Source: JAICYJ01 sp035695105 (GTDB taxonomy: Bacteria > Actinomycetota > Thermoleophilia > Gaiellales > JAICJC01). From it: 64,000 nucleotides of DNA. A program made the position numbers and the translations under genes. Below are positions 8,053 through 16,853 of this stretch, one piece after another (position 1 is the stretch's first letter; each line of letters begins with the position of its first letter). The DNA is taken from assembly GCA_035695105.1 (NCBI GenBank), contig DASSEV010000020.1, positions 129,007 to 193,006 on the forward strand. Direction: 5' to 3'. The notes beneath the pieces are model-generated. The model saw only the letters and a list, made by a program, of their open reading frames with translations, ran no database searches and had not been told where the DNA came from.

Positions 8053-10908
8053 CTATCGCCGGCGGCGACGCCATGCGCGACGAGCCTCATCCGCGCCCCA
8101 GACGGGGATCGGGAAGAGCAGCGCAAGGCAGAGGGCCCAGGCCGGTGGTGCAGACATTCCGAAGAGGGAAGCAAGGGCCGGCACGTAGAGCAGCGCGGCC
8201 GTGAACGCCAGCTCGAACGCGATGCCCCAGAGGAGCAACCGGTTGCTGAATACGCCCACCGCTCGTAGGGACGATCTGTCGGTGCGGGCGGCGAAGGCCA
8301 CTCCCACCTGGCACATGACGATGCCGAAGAACGTCATCGTGGTTGCCTGTCGGTAGGCCTCGTGAAGATGTGAGCCCGCGGCGACCGAGTCGCCGGGCGA
8401 CCAGCCTGCGCGGAGGAGGACGGCGAAGTACCCGAGGCAGACCATCGCTGCCGAGACCCCACCGAGCAGCACCCACGCCCGCATCAGCAGGCTGCGCCGG
8501 ATGACCCCCTCCGCCCGGGGTCGGGGTGGCCTGTCCATTGCTCCCGGCTCGGCGGGCTCACGGCCGAGGGCGAGCGCGGGGAGGGTCTCGGTTCCGAGGT
8601 CGATCGCCAGGATCTGCAGGACGGTCAGCGGCAGCGGGATCAAACCTCCGCCAAGCGCAAAGAGGAGGATCGGGATGACCTCGGGAGTGGCGTGCGCGAA
8701 CACGTACAGGATGAACTTGCGGACGTTGTCATAGACCCGGCGGCCCTCCTCGACCGCAGTGACGATGTCGCTGAAGTCGTCGTCGGTGAGCACCATGGTG
8801 GCCGCCTCCCGGGCGACGTCCGTCCCGGATGCACCCATTGCGACACCGATGTCCGCCTGGCGCAGGGCGGGAGCGTCGTTGACTCCGTCGCCCGTCATGG
8901 ATACGACGTGGCCGCGCTGCTGAAGCGCCTGGGTGATGCGCAGCTTGGCGTCGGGCGAGGTGCGCGCGAAGACGACCTCGTCATCGGTGGCGAGTGCGGC
9001 GCTGAGCTCGAGGTCGGTCATGGCCGCAAGATCCGCTCCGGTGATGATTCGCGGTGTTGCTCGTGCGATGCCGACCTGCTGTGCGATGGCAGCGCCGGTG
9101 AGGCCGTGATCACCGGTGACCATGATGACCCGGATGCCGGCGTGATGGCATCGGTCGACCGCCTCGGCCACCTCCGGACGGGCTGGGTCGCGCATGCCAA
9201 CGAGTCCCAGAAGCCGGAGATCGCGTTCCGCTTCCCCCCGATCGCTCGGCACCTCATCCATCTCGCGGTCGGCGATCGCGAGCACTCGCAGCCCGCTCAT
9301 CGCCATGTCGTTCACCCGCCCGAGGATCGCCGCGCGCCGGGCGGCGTCGAGCGGTCGGCCCGCGCCGGCCATGCGCTCGAGCACCGATCTGCTGAGCACC
9401 TCCTCCGGCGCTCCCTTGACATACAGATGGCAATTGCGGCCGCCGCTGTACACGACGCTCATGAGCCGGACGGTGGGATCGAAGTGGAACAGATGCAGGC
9501 GGGTCCCGCTCGGTTCCGCGGCGGGCGCGGCCTGGTCTGCGGCAAGGCACAGCGCCACCTCTGTGGGATCACCCAGCCAGGAGCCATCCGCCTGCCGCTC
9601 GGCGGTGGTGCACGCTCGAGCCGCGGACAGCATGCTTGGAAGCAGCAGCGGCGGGGCGAAGGGGCGCGAGGTGACGGGGTCGATCTCACAGCTGCCCTCA
9701 GGCGTCCACGCGTTCACGGCGCGCATCTTGTTCAGCGTGAGCGTTCCCGTCTTGTCGGTGCAGATGACGGTTGCGGATCCGAGCGTCTCAACCGCGCTCA
9801 GTCGTTTCACGAGCGCTCCGCGCCGGGCGAGTGCGCGAACGCCGGTCGCGAGAGCCAGTGTGATGGTGGGGAGCAGGCCCTCGGGCACATTTGCGACGAG
9901 CAGGGCGATCGCAAACATGCCCGCCTGCTGCAGGCTCAGGCCCGCAAGCAGACCCACGGGCAGGAACGCCAGACCGAATGCGACGGCGACGAGCGCGATG
10001 ATCCATGCGACGCGGGTGATCTGGTCCTCGAGCGGGCTGTGGTCGCGTCCGACCCGCTGCGAGAGGGCCGCGATGCGGCCGAGCTCCGTGGCCATTCCCG
10101 TCGCGAACACCACCGCGCGGGCTTCGCCGCCGGTGCAGGAGCTTCCGCTGAACAGCACGTCCGCGCTGTCCAGAAGTGAGCCGGCTGCAGCGCCGTCAGC
10201 GCTTCGCAGGACGGGCAGCGATTCCCCTGTGATCGTCGAAAGGTCGACCTCGACAGCCCCGTCGATCAGCCGGGCGTCGGCTGAGATCCGGTCGCCCTCC
10301 TCGATCAGAACGACGTCGCCCGGCACCAGCGTGCTCGCAGGAACTGACCGCGTCCGCCCTGCCCGGACGACGGTCTGCCGGGCCGGTAGGTAGGCACTCA
10401 GCGCCTCGACGGCGCGCTCGGCCTGGCGCTCCTGAAGCAATGCGAAGACGGTGTTGAGCAGGATCACCGCGACGATGACGACGGCCAGCTTGGTGGTGCC
10501 TTGGATCGCCGACAGGGCGGCCGCCATCCAGAGCAGGAGCGCGAGTGGGTGGGTGAGCTGGCGGGTCACCTCGCGGAGCAGGCGTCGCTCCCGTCGCCGC
10601 ACCAGCTCGTTCGCGGCGTAGATGCCCAGCCGGCGTTCGGCCTCCGCGTCGCTGAGCCCCATCTCGCCGGTGTCGAGGCCGCGCAGCACATCGACGACGG
10701 GCAGGCTTGCCCAGGCGAGCGCGTCTCGTCGGCTGGTCGTGGGAGCGGCCGGGCCGCCGGTCGTCCCGGGCGGCGCGGCGCCGCCCGGCTCTGAACCCGG
10801 GAGCAGAGCGGCCGATCGGTCTCGAGCACTCGTGCGCCGGACTGCCTGGCGCGAAGCGCACGCGGTCGGCATCCGTTGGGCCGGCTGCGTCTCGTTACCT
10901 TCCGGCAT
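8053..10908 (-). CDS. Cation-transporting P-type ATPase, P2 type with Na,K-ATPase-like signatures
   Basis: 951 residues from the chosen ATG. It has the actuator TGES loop (TITGESLPV), phosphorylation site CTDKTGTLT (Asp about 385), nucleotide domain, hinge TGDGVNDAPALRQADIGVAMG and about ten membrane helices. M4 reads VANVPEGLLPTITLAL and M6 reads ILAIDLGTETLPALALG, which match Na,K-ATPase alpha more closely than SERCA. The mycobacterial dormancy ATPase CtpF is a related P2-type pump. The ion is probably Ca2+, Na+ or K+ and cannot be settled by eye. No ribosome site precedes the start, and an ATG 12 codons in is also possible. Confidence 0.9.
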   Translation of the reverse strand: MPEGNETQPAQRMPTACASRQAVRRTSARDRSAALLPGSEPGGAAPPGTTGGPAAPTTSRRDALAWASLPVVDVLRGLDTGEMGLSDAEAERRLGIYAANELVRRRERRLLREVTRQLTHPLALLLWMAAALSAIQGTTKLAVVIVAVILLNTVFALLQERQAERAVEALSAYLPARQTVVRAGRTRSVPASTLVPGDVVLIEEGDRISADARLIDGAVEVDLSTITGESLPVLRSADGAAAGSLLDSADVLFSGSSCTGGEARAVVFATGMATELGRIAALSQRVGRDHSPLEDQITRVAWIIALVAVAFGLAFLPVGLLAGLSLQQAGMFAIALLVANVPEGLLPTITLALATGVRALARRGALVKRLSAVETLGSATVICTDKTGTLTLNKMRAVNAWTPEGSCEIDPVTSRPFAPPLLLPSMLSAARACTTAERQADGSWLGDPTEVALCLAADQAAPAAEPSGTRLHLFHFDPTVRLMSVVYSGGRNCHLYVKGAPEEVLSRSVLERMAGAGRPLDAARRAAILGRVNDMAMSGLRVLAIADREMDEVPSDRGEAERDLRLLGLVGMRDPARPEVAEAVDRCHHAGIRVIMVTGDHGLTGAAIAQQVGIARATPRIITGADLAAMTDLELSAALATDDEVVFARTSPDAKLRITQALQQRGHVVSMTGDGVNDAPALRQADIGVAMGASGTDVAREAATMVLTDDDFSDIVTAVEEGRRVYDNVRKFILYVFAHATPEVIPILLFALGGGLIPLPLTVLQILAIDLGTETLPALALGREPAEPGAMDRPPRPRAEGVIRRSLLMRAWVLLGGVSAAMVCLGYFAVLLRAGWSPGDSVAAGSHLHEAYRQATTMTFFGIVMCQVGVAFAARTDRSSLRAVGVFSNRLLLWGIAFELAFTAALLYVPALASLFGMSAPPAWALCLALLFPIPVWGADEARRAWRRRRR

Positions 10909-11089
10909 TGGCCCACGGTGAGGCAGGACGATGGTCGAGCTGCATGGACGCAGCCTCCCCTGGCGACGGGCAGGCTGCATCAGCGTTTCGCCTGATCCCG
11001 GCCATCGCCTGGAACCGTGCGGGAATCCCGAACGTCGACTTCGGGTGTCTCGGGGTGCAATCGCTGCCCTGCCGATGCAGACTGTCGAT

Positions 11090-11827
11090 ATGCGACGCGT
11101 TTCCGCGCTCCTGGCCGTCCTCGGGCTGGTGATCCTGGCCGGGGCTGCGACTACGAATGCCGCCGGCACCAGCTACCCGGTGTACGCGCACGCGCAGGTG
11201 CTCGGGGTCGTCGAGCACGCGAACGGAGAGGTGGCCCTGACCTTTGACGACTGCAGCAATGCGAGCGCCTGGCGAGCGATCCTCATCACGCTTCGCAGGG
11301 ACAACGTGCACGCCGCGTTCTTCTGCATCGGGGAAGAGGTGCAGAGCCATCCTCGGCTCGCGCGTCGGGTGGTCGCCAACGGGAACATGCTGTGCAACCA
11401 CACCTGGTCGCATGCTGATCTGACGGCCTCCAGCACCGCCGGCATCACCAGCCAGATCCGGCGGACGAGAGGTGTCCTGAACCAGGTCGCGCAGAGTCGC
11501 TGCCGCTTCTTCCGCCCGCCGTATGGCAGCTACAACCGTGAGGTTCTGAGGATCGCGGGCAAGCTCGGATACCGCTGGGCCGCGCTGTGGAGCGTCGATC
11601 CACAGGACTGGCAGGAGCCGGGCACGTCAGCGATCGTCGAGCGGGTCATCTCCCACACGCATTCGGGATCGATCGTGCTGCTCCATTGCCTCCCCGAGAC
11701 GGCTGCCGCGGTGCCGAAGATCATTCGTTCGCTGCGGCGGCACCACCTGCGGCCGATGAAGCTCTCGACTGTCGTGCGCCGGGGGCGGCCCACATCCGGC
11801 GGCTGGCCCTCGTACTCCCAGCTCTAG
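11090..11827 (+). CDS. Secreted polysaccharide deacetylase (NodB/CE4 domain)
   Basis: 245 residues. A signal peptide (about residues 1-26, MRRVSALLAVLGLVILAG) precedes a NodB domain with the CE4 motifs LTFDDCSN (catalytic Asp and metal Asp), NHTWSH (metal His pair) and RPPYGSYN. It should remove acetyl groups from N-acetylated polysaccharide or peptidoglycan outside the cell. An in-frame ATG five codons upstream is an equally likely start; neither has a ribosome site. Its TAG overlaps the stop of the convergent HAD gene in a shared CTAG. Confidence 0.85.
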   Translation: MRRVSALLAVLGLVILAGAATTNAAGTSYPVYAHAQVLGVVEHANGEVALTFDDCSNASAWRAILITLRRDNVHAAFFCIGEEVQSHPRLARRVVANGNMLCNHTWSHADLTASSTAGITSQIRRTRGVLNQVAQSRCRFFRPPYGSYNREVLRIAGKLGYRWAALWSVDPQDWQEPGTSAIVERVISHTHSGSIVLLHCLPETAAAVPKIIRSLRRHHLRPMKLSTVVRRGRPTSGGWPSYSQL

Positions 11828-12894
11828 CGTAGTGCCGACCCGCCGTGATCCAGCAGCTCGGCAAGATCGCGCACGACCATGTCCGCCCCGGCCAGCTGGG
11901 AGCTCTCGGACGCTCCCTCCCGTCTGAGCCCGACGACGAGCGCCATGCCGGCGGCATGCGCCGCCTCGATGCCGGCGGGCGTCGTGTCGAACGCAGCGGC
12001 ATCGCCTGGCCGCACGCCCAGCCGTTCGCAGGCCGCCAGCAGCGTGTCAGGAGCAGGCTTGGAGCGCATGCCCGCCACAGCGATCGCGTGGGCGTCAATC
12101 CGTGCGTCGATCAACCCCGCCAGGCCCGCTCGTTCCAGCATGTCGTCGGCGTTCAGGCTCGCGGAGACAACGGCCCGGCCGATGCCCACGAGGCCTGCGG
12201 CCTCCAGGTAGCATCGTGAGCCGATGTAGGCGGCCACCCCTTCACGCCTCACGTGGCGCTGCACCGACTGGGCCTTCCGGTTCGACAGTCCGTGCACCGT
12301 CTCGGCGGTGGGAGCGTCGTCGGCGCGTCCCTCGGGAATGGTGAGGCCACGACTTGCGAGGAAGAGCCGGACGCCTTCAACCCGCGGCCGGCCGGCGAGG
12401 TATGTGACGTAATCCGTCGACCGGTCGAATGGGATGAACACCTCCCGGCGCCGGACCGCGCGCTCGAGGAGAAAGCCGTCCAGCGTTTCAGCCCAGGCGG
12501 AGAGGTGGACGTCGCTGCTTGTCGTGAGGACGGAGTCGAGGTCGAAGACGCACGCCTGGACGGTCGTCGGGAGCCCGAGCAGCCTTCGAGTCGGGGCCGG
12601 GATATCAAGCCAGTGCAGCAGCGGAGTGTCGGTGTGAAGATCGTCGGCGAGGTGGTGAAGGCCGCCGATCATCGATGCTCGATCTTCGGACAGGCGCCGC
12701 CGCTGCTCAGCCGCCTGGGCCGGGTCGAGGTAGTGCGCAGATGCGTTGATGGCGTCGTCGGCGGCTTCCAGGGCGATCCACGCCCGTCCCGCGAGCCGTT
12801 CCAGCTCCCCGGCATGGCCGGTCGCCTCGGCCGCATCGCCTCGCCGCGGCCGCTCATTCTCGTCCGGCCGGTTCTCTCGATCAGAGCCGCTCAT
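11824..12894 (-). CDS. HAD hydrolase, beta-phosphoglucomutase-like
   Basis: 356 residues. About 110 N-terminal residues form a separate helical region; then a HAD-IA domain begins with the nucleophile motif CVFDLDSVLTTS. The usual Gly after the second Asp is Ser. MRSKPAPDTLLAA carries the conserved Lys, and the later FDTTPAGIEAAHAAGM supplies motif IV. Substrate-loop features and the nearby GH65 phosphorylase suggest beta-phosphoglucomutase: converting beta-glucose 1-phosphate from disaccharide phosphorolysis to glucose 6-phosphate. The start lies two bases after the USP stop, so the two genes form an operon. Confidence 0.78.
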   Translation of the reverse strand: MSGSDRENRPDENERPRRGDAAEATGHAGELERLAGRAWIALEAADDAINASAHYLDPAQAAEQRRRLSEDRASMIGGLHHLADDLHTDTPLLHWLDIPAPTRRLLGLPTTVQACVFDLDSVLTTSSDVHLSAWAETLDGFLLERAVRRREVFIPFDRSTDYVTYLAGRPRVEGVRLFLASRGLTIPEGRADDAPTAETVHGLSNRKAQSVQRHVRREGVAAYIGSRCYLEAAGLVGIGRAVVSASLNADDMLERAGLAGLIDARIDAHAIAVAGMRSKPAPDTLLAACERLGVRPGDAAAFDTTPAGIEAAHAAGMALVVGLRREGASESSQLAGADMVVRDLAELLDHGGSALR

Positions 12895-12896
12895 GG

Positions 12897-13325
12897 TCAG
12901 TCAGCGGCGGGTGGGACGATCACCACGGGACATGCGGCGTGTGCGGCGACCTGGTGGCCGACCGAGCCGAGCAGGAGACCGGCAAACCCACCGAGACCAC
13001 GTGAGCCGATGACGATCAGCTCGGCTCGGTGGCCCTCGTCGATCAGGATCGCCGCCGCGTTCCCCTCGCGAAGAACCACGTTTGTCGACACCCCGTTGTG
13101 TTCGGCGAGCGCTGCATCGACCTGCTTCTGGGCAGCCTGCCGGAGCTCCGATGCGAACGTTGCCGGATCGATCGCCGGCGCGATCATGGCACCGGCGTAG
13201 GCCGTGATCGGTGCCTGCCAGGCACAGACCACCCGGAGCTCTGACTTCCGTAGCTCGGCCTCTCGAACGGCGAACTCGAGCGCGCGAGCGGCGCCGGCCG
13301 ATCCGTCCACTCCGACGACAATCAT
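12897..13325 (-). CDS. Universal stress protein (UspA family)
   Basis: 142 residues, single Usp domain. N-terminal MIVVGVDGSAGAARAL and the ATP-binding GSRGLGGFAGLLLGSVGHQV (Gly-rich G-2x-G-9x-G-S type) show an ATP-binding class protein. GGAGG ribosome site six bases before ATG. First gene of a two-gene unit with the HAD gene, consistent with stress control of sugar-phosphate use. Confidence 0.92.
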   Translation of the reverse strand: MIVVGVDGSAGAARALEFAVREAELRKSELRVVCAWQAPITAYAGAMIAPAIDPATFASELRQAAQKQVDAALAEHNGVSTNVVLREGNAAAILIDEGHRAELIVIGSRGLGGFAGLLLGSVGHQVAAHAACPVVIVPPAAD

Positions 13326-13541
13326 CAGGAACCTCCGTGAGGTCGGTAGGACCACTTGCTGGACGGCTTCACCGTACGCCTCCCGTGGCCGTCGAACATC
13401 CCCGACGTCCGCAGATGCGCTGCGGGAACTCCGCAGTGACTGTCGAGTGCGTAGTTTTCTCGTCGCGGTGTGCGGCATTGTGCCGCTGGCAGCCCGCGCC
13501 TCCGATGGCACGATCGGTAAAGGATCGGCAGAGAGGTAGCG

Positions 13542-13820
13542 ATGACGCCTCACGCGAGGCATTTGCGACTGTCGGAGGCATCGCCGGATGGGCGCCACAT
13601 TCGGCCACCGGCGGTGATCACTGTCACTGCGGCCAGGCGGCCGTTCAAGCCCACCACCGATTTCGGTGGAGACGTGGATGGGTCCGTGGGCGCGGCGCGG
13701 GCCGCCGGCGGCCCGTCGTCGACGGACACGACCACGGCCTCCGCTGCCACTCTGCCGATCCCGGGCACCCACACCCGAGCAGCGGTGAGATCCAGTCGCC
13801 GTTCGAAGCCGACATCGTAG
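13542..13820 (+). CDS. Doubtful small ORF in the 504-base gap between divergent USP genes
   Basis: 92 codons with a GAGAGG ribosome site and a stop nine bases before the next gene, but Arg/Ala/Thr-rich composition without recognisable family or fold. The gap 13326-13829 otherwise holds the divergent promoters of the two universal stress genes. I keep it only because of its ribosome site and position. Confidence 0.2.
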   Translation: MTPHARHLRLSEASPDGRHIRPPAVITVTAARRPFKPTTDFGGDVDGSVGAARAAGGPSSTDTTTASAATLPIPGTHTRAAVRSSRRSKPTS

Positions 13821-13829
13821 GAGGAAGTC

Positions 13830-14240
13830 ATGGAACGAACGATCATCCTGGCCATGGACGCGTCGGATGGCGCGAAGGCGGCACTGCCGGTTGCCGAGCA
13901 GATCGCTCGCCGCGACCGTGCCCATCTCGTCGTTGCGCACGCGCAGACACACGCCATCGAGACACGACTCCAGGCTGAGCTCGAGGCGAAGGTTGAGGAG
14001 CTGTGCGATTCGGGCGTCGACGCGGAGCTGGTCTTTCGAACCGAGCTGGCCGGGCACGAGGCGAACATGCTCGCGGCCCTCGCCGACGAACGTCACGCGG
14101 AGATGATCGTCATCGCGGGGCGGGGGCGTTCACCGCTGTCGGGCGCGATGATGGGCAGCGTCACCCAGCGGCTGCTCCACGTGGCGGGGTGCCAGGTGCT
14201 CGTCGTGCCGGCGCCGGTCTCGCTCCCCGCAGGTAGCTGA
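13830..14240 (+). CDS. Universal stress protein (UspA family)
   Basis: 136 residues; MERTIILAMDASDGAKAAL start and AGRGRSPLSGAMMGSVTQRLLH phosphate loop mark an ATP-binding Usp domain. Excellent AGGAGG ribosome site. It is divergent from the USP at 12897-13325 but not a close copy. Followed after 68 bases by a zinc-ribbon gene on the same strand. Confidence 0.92.
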   Translation: MERTIILAMDASDGAKAALPVAEQIARRDRAHLVVAHAQTHAIETRLQAELEAKVEELCDSGVDAELVFRTELAGHEANMLAALADERHAEMIVIAGRGRSPLSGAMMGSVTQRLLHVAGCQVLVVPAPVSLPAGS

Positions 14241-14308
14241 GGTCGGACAGGTCACGCGACGATGAGAGAGCACGTTCCGCCGTCCGCCAGGACCCGCATC
14301 CCGTCGTG

Positions 14309-14509
14309 ATGGAACGCTGGCTGCGAATGTGCCGCGCATGTGGCTGGGCGAGCCGGCTGCGGGTCTACACGTCCCAAGAGCACGCCGCCGACGTACCGAT
14401 CATCTGGCGGCCGGGCGTTCTGGAGCCCAGCTACGCCGCATGCCCCAACTGCGGCAGCAACGCCGGCTATGAGCCGGTCCGCGACCCCGCCGACGAGAAG
14501 GACGCCTGA
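14309..14509 (+). CDS. Small zinc-ribbon protein
   Basis: 66 residues (a GTG one codon earlier is an alternative start). Two CxxC pairs, MCRACGW near the N-terminus and CPNCGSN, 33 residues apart, look like a rubredoxin-like or zinc-ribbon knuckle pair. No further domain. Probably co-transcribed with the preceding USP. Confidence 0.6.
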   Translation: MERWLRMCRACGWASRLRVYTSQEHAADVPIIWRPGVLEPSYAACPNCGSNAGYEPVRDPADEKDA

Positions 14510-14532
14510 GCTCGCACCGCCGCTGCCCGCCG

Positions 14533-15675
14533 TCAATCGATGGTCACAGGCGTCCCGAGGGATGCGAAGTCCCAGACGGCGAGCGACTCGCCGGCGGGGA
14601 CTCGGACGCACCCGTGGCTCGCCGGATACGGAGGGACGTCGCGATACTCGTGAATCGCGTAGCCGCCCGTGAAATAGGAGGCATACGGCATCCACACCTG
14701 GAACGGCACCGACCAGGACATTCGTTCCTTCCGGTAGATCGTGAAGGTGCCACGTGGAGTGGGGTGTCCCGGTACCCCGGTCGAGACGTGGATCGCACGA
14801 ACCGTCCGTCCGCCCATGACCAGCAGCAGCACCTGCTGTGGGATATGGATCTCGATGTGACGCGTCGCGGTCGACCACGGCTGGGGCCTGGTTCCATGGT
14901 TCAGGCTCGTGAGCGTGCTCGAACCTGCGACGCCGTCACGGCTGAGGCCGGTCCATCCCTGGAAGGCGATCACGGCCTGCGTCGTTCGATCGTCGTACAC
15001 CCCTGTCCGGTACCCCGGGGGCAGGTAGCCCAGCGCGGCCAGGCGGCGCTGGAGCGACGAGACGCCTGCGCCCGCCGCGCCTGGCCCGAGCGGCTGCACC
15101 AGCGCTGGGCCGGTGGCCATGCCGAGGAGCCTGAGTCCGCGCCCGAGCTGACTGGGCCACCGCGGGCCGTCGAGCCCGAGCCGGCCGGCTTGTGCGACCA
15201 CGCGTTCCGACCACGCCGTCGCCTGGTGTGCCGCGCGAACCAACCCGCGACGCGCCCTGATGACGGCGTCCGGGTCCGAGTCGCGAAGCCCTGCCGCCAA
15301 CAGGCGCAGCGCGGACGCCGCTCGGCCACAGCTGACGACCAGGAGCGACGGCGCGGAACCGTGTGCCGGCGTGAGCCTCAGGGCCGCGACGTCGAATGCC
15401 GCCGCCGCCGAGCGGATCGCGTGCACCGCCCGCCCGCGATACGCCTGGTGGCTGCGCAGCTCGAGGACCGCGCCCCGAGCGCGGCGATCGGCCCGAATGG
15501 CCGGCAGAAGCATCCCGTGCTCCCGCGCCAGCTCCTGCGAGAAGCGGGCTACGGCCGGGGGCGGGCCCGGCGGCGGGCCCTGCGAGGAACCCGCGGTTGG
15601 GCCGGTGCCGCCGCACGCTGCGAGTGCGAGAAGAACGGCCATGGCCGGCACGCATGCCCCCACGCGCGCGGTCAT
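14533..15675 (-). CDS. L,D-transpeptidase lipoprotein with peptidoglycan-binding domain
   Basis: 380 residues. A lipoprotein signal with lipobox LALAAC ends near residue 19; a Gly/Pro linker and an uncharacterised helical region follow. A PG_binding_1 domain (GAGVSSLQRRLAALGYLPPG, about residues 200-255) precedes a YkuD catalytic domain ending in AIHEYRDVPPYPASHGCVRV, with the active-site His and Cys. It should make 3-3 cross-links, or attach proteins, in peptidoglycan on the outer face of the membrane. The start has no clear ribosome site, but earlier starts would disrupt the signal. Confidence 0.87.
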   Translation of the reverse strand: MTARVGACVPAMAVLLALAACGGTGPTAGSSQGPPPGPPPAVARFSQELAREHGMLLPAIRADRRARGAVLELRSHQAYRGRAVHAIRSAAAAFDVAALRLTPAHGSAPSLLVVSCGRAASALRLLAAGLRDSDPDAVIRARRGLVRAAHQATAWSERVVAQAGRLGLDGPRWPSQLGRGLRLLGMATGPALVQPLGPGAAGAGVSSLQRRLAALGYLPPGYRTGVYDDRTTQAVIAFQGWTGLSRDGVAGSSTLTSLNHGTRPQPWSTATRHIEIHIPQQVLLLVMGGRTVRAIHVSTGVPGHPTPRGTFTIYRKERMSWSVPFQVWMPYASYFTGGYAIHEYRDVPPYPASHGCVRVPAGESLAVWDFASLGTPVTID

Positions 15676-15877
15676 CGCCGTGTCCGGGAACCGCCGTTGG
15701 ACACATGCGGATGTGACCGCGGCGGAGGAGACACCCTTGACCTGGCTGCGTCCATGGTTGGAGCGTCGCAATCACCCGCGACCGCCCGCATCAGGATGCC
15801 CACTGGTTGTTCGGTGGCATTCTGCGGAGTCGCGTGGCGGGGCGGTGGTCCGGCTTCGGGCGTGGACGCCGGTACCG

Positions 15878-16108
15878 CTATCGGCGGTGGGAGACGAGGA
15901 TCAGCGCTGCTGCGACGAGCGCGACCACCACACCGTCGATGACCCAGCCGGCGGCCACCCCGTCGAGGATGATTGCGAGCACCGCCACGATTCCCACGAG
16001 CACGACCATCGCCGGCAGCCAATGTCCGTCCGGCTGAGGGGTTCGAGGTTCCGGCTCCATGGCCGAAGGGTTCCGCCACTCCGGCCGTTGCGCATCCGGG
16101 TTTGCCAC
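15878..16108 (-). CDS. Small membrane protein (two helices)
   Basis: 76 residues: a hydrophilic N-terminal 32 residues and two hydrophobic segments (about 33-50 and 53-72). An internal ATG at residue 17 is an alternative start. It is the last gene of a leftward trio with 16139-16297 and 16297-16668. Function unknown. Confidence 0.55.
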   Translation of the reverse strand: MANPDAQRPEWRNPSAMEPEPRTPQPDGHWLPAMVVLVGIVAVLAIILDGVAAGWVIDGVVVALVAAALILVSHRR

Positions 16109-16138
16109 ATGGCGCTCGCGCCGCAGGAGATGTGACGG

Positions 16139-16297
16139 CTATCGCCGACGGGAAGCGGCGTGCGACCGTGGAAGTCGCTCTTCCGCCCGGGCGCGCTCCG
16201 CTTCGTCCGCGTCGCGCGCCGCCAGCCGCGCTTGCCACACTCCAAAGGCCACCACTGCGCCGAGCGCGATGGCACCGACGGCCAGCAACGCAATCAT
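16139..16297 (-). CDS. 52-residue single-pass membrane protein
   Basis: One N-terminal membrane helix (MIALLAVGAIALGAVVAFGVW) followed by a charged Ala/Glu/Arg helix. Its ATG shares the A of the preceding gene's TGA (TGATG), so translation is probably coupled. A longer frame exists upstream, but the overlap makes this start more likely. Function unknown; a small accessory membrane peptide is plausible. Confidence 0.5.
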   Translation of the reverse strand: MIALLAVGAIALGAVVAFGVWQARLAARDADEAERARAEERLPRSHAASRRR

Positions 16298-16668
16298 CAC
16301 GATCGGCCCCGGGGGGAGCCCAAGCGGTGGGCAGCCGCGCGTCCGTCCTGCGGATCGATGACCACACACCTGTCGGCGGGAATGATCTCGAGATCGTGCG
16401 AGGAGGGCACGAGCCGCGTTCGACGGGACAGCCGATGGGCCCGGACGGCGAGCGAGTTCGGCCGGTCGACGTGTCCGTCGTACACGATGTAGGCGACGAC
16501 GCCCATGTCCCGACCGCCGGCTTCGACGCTGAACCCCTCACATCGGCGCAGCCAGTAGAGACGGTCGCCGTGCCAGGGCCGGCCACGCGGAGTGCGGGCA
16601 GGCAGGCCATCCCTCGGGACGCCGGTTGGGTGGGGGCTCGTACGCTTCAGCAAGGATGACCGGGTCAC
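16297..16668 (-). CDS. Hypothetical protein with PRC-barrel-like segment
   Basis: 123 residues from a GTG with AGGA five bases upstream. The central RLYWLRRCEGFSVEAGGRD and the downstream strand-rich region (MGVVAYIVYDGHV ... LVPSSHDLEIIPADRCVVIDP) resemble a PRC-barrel, an adaptor fold for RNA, pigment or membrane partners. The match is by pattern only. It heads the operon with two tiny membrane proteins and is divergent from the glycosyltransferase gene at 16854. Confidence 0.5.
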   Translation of the reverse strand: MTRSSLLKRTSPHPTGVPRDGLPARTPRGRPWHGDRLYWLRRCEGFSVEAGGRDMGVVAYIVYDGHVDRPNSLAVRAHRLSRRTRLVPSSHDLEIIPADRCVVIDPQDGRAAAHRLGSPRGRS

Positions 16669-16853
16669 GTTGTTCCTGATGTTGCGGGTGGATCTGCCGC
16701 ACCCTCGTGGACACCGGTGACGCCGGCATCGTTGTGAAGTCCCAGTTCGGCCGCGGATAACCACCGATCTGAGATCTCCGTAGTTCCGACCAGTCGGCGT
16801 ATCAGTGCCGCCACGGACGCCGGCTCGGCACGTGGACGGGACACTCCGGTGTG

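Noticed and set aside
8692..10179. Long open frame antisense to the P-type ATPase
   Set aside because: Arg/His/Gly-rich translation with no fold; produced by high-GC codon bias opposite a clear enzyme.
12253..13200. Frame antisense to the HAD and USP genes
   Set aside because: No motif and overlaps two well-supported genes.
13550..14068. Minus-strand frame with a USP-like phrase (VVVSVDDGPPAARAA)
   Set aside because: Similarity stops after 15 residues and the frame runs antisense into a real USP; probably chance.
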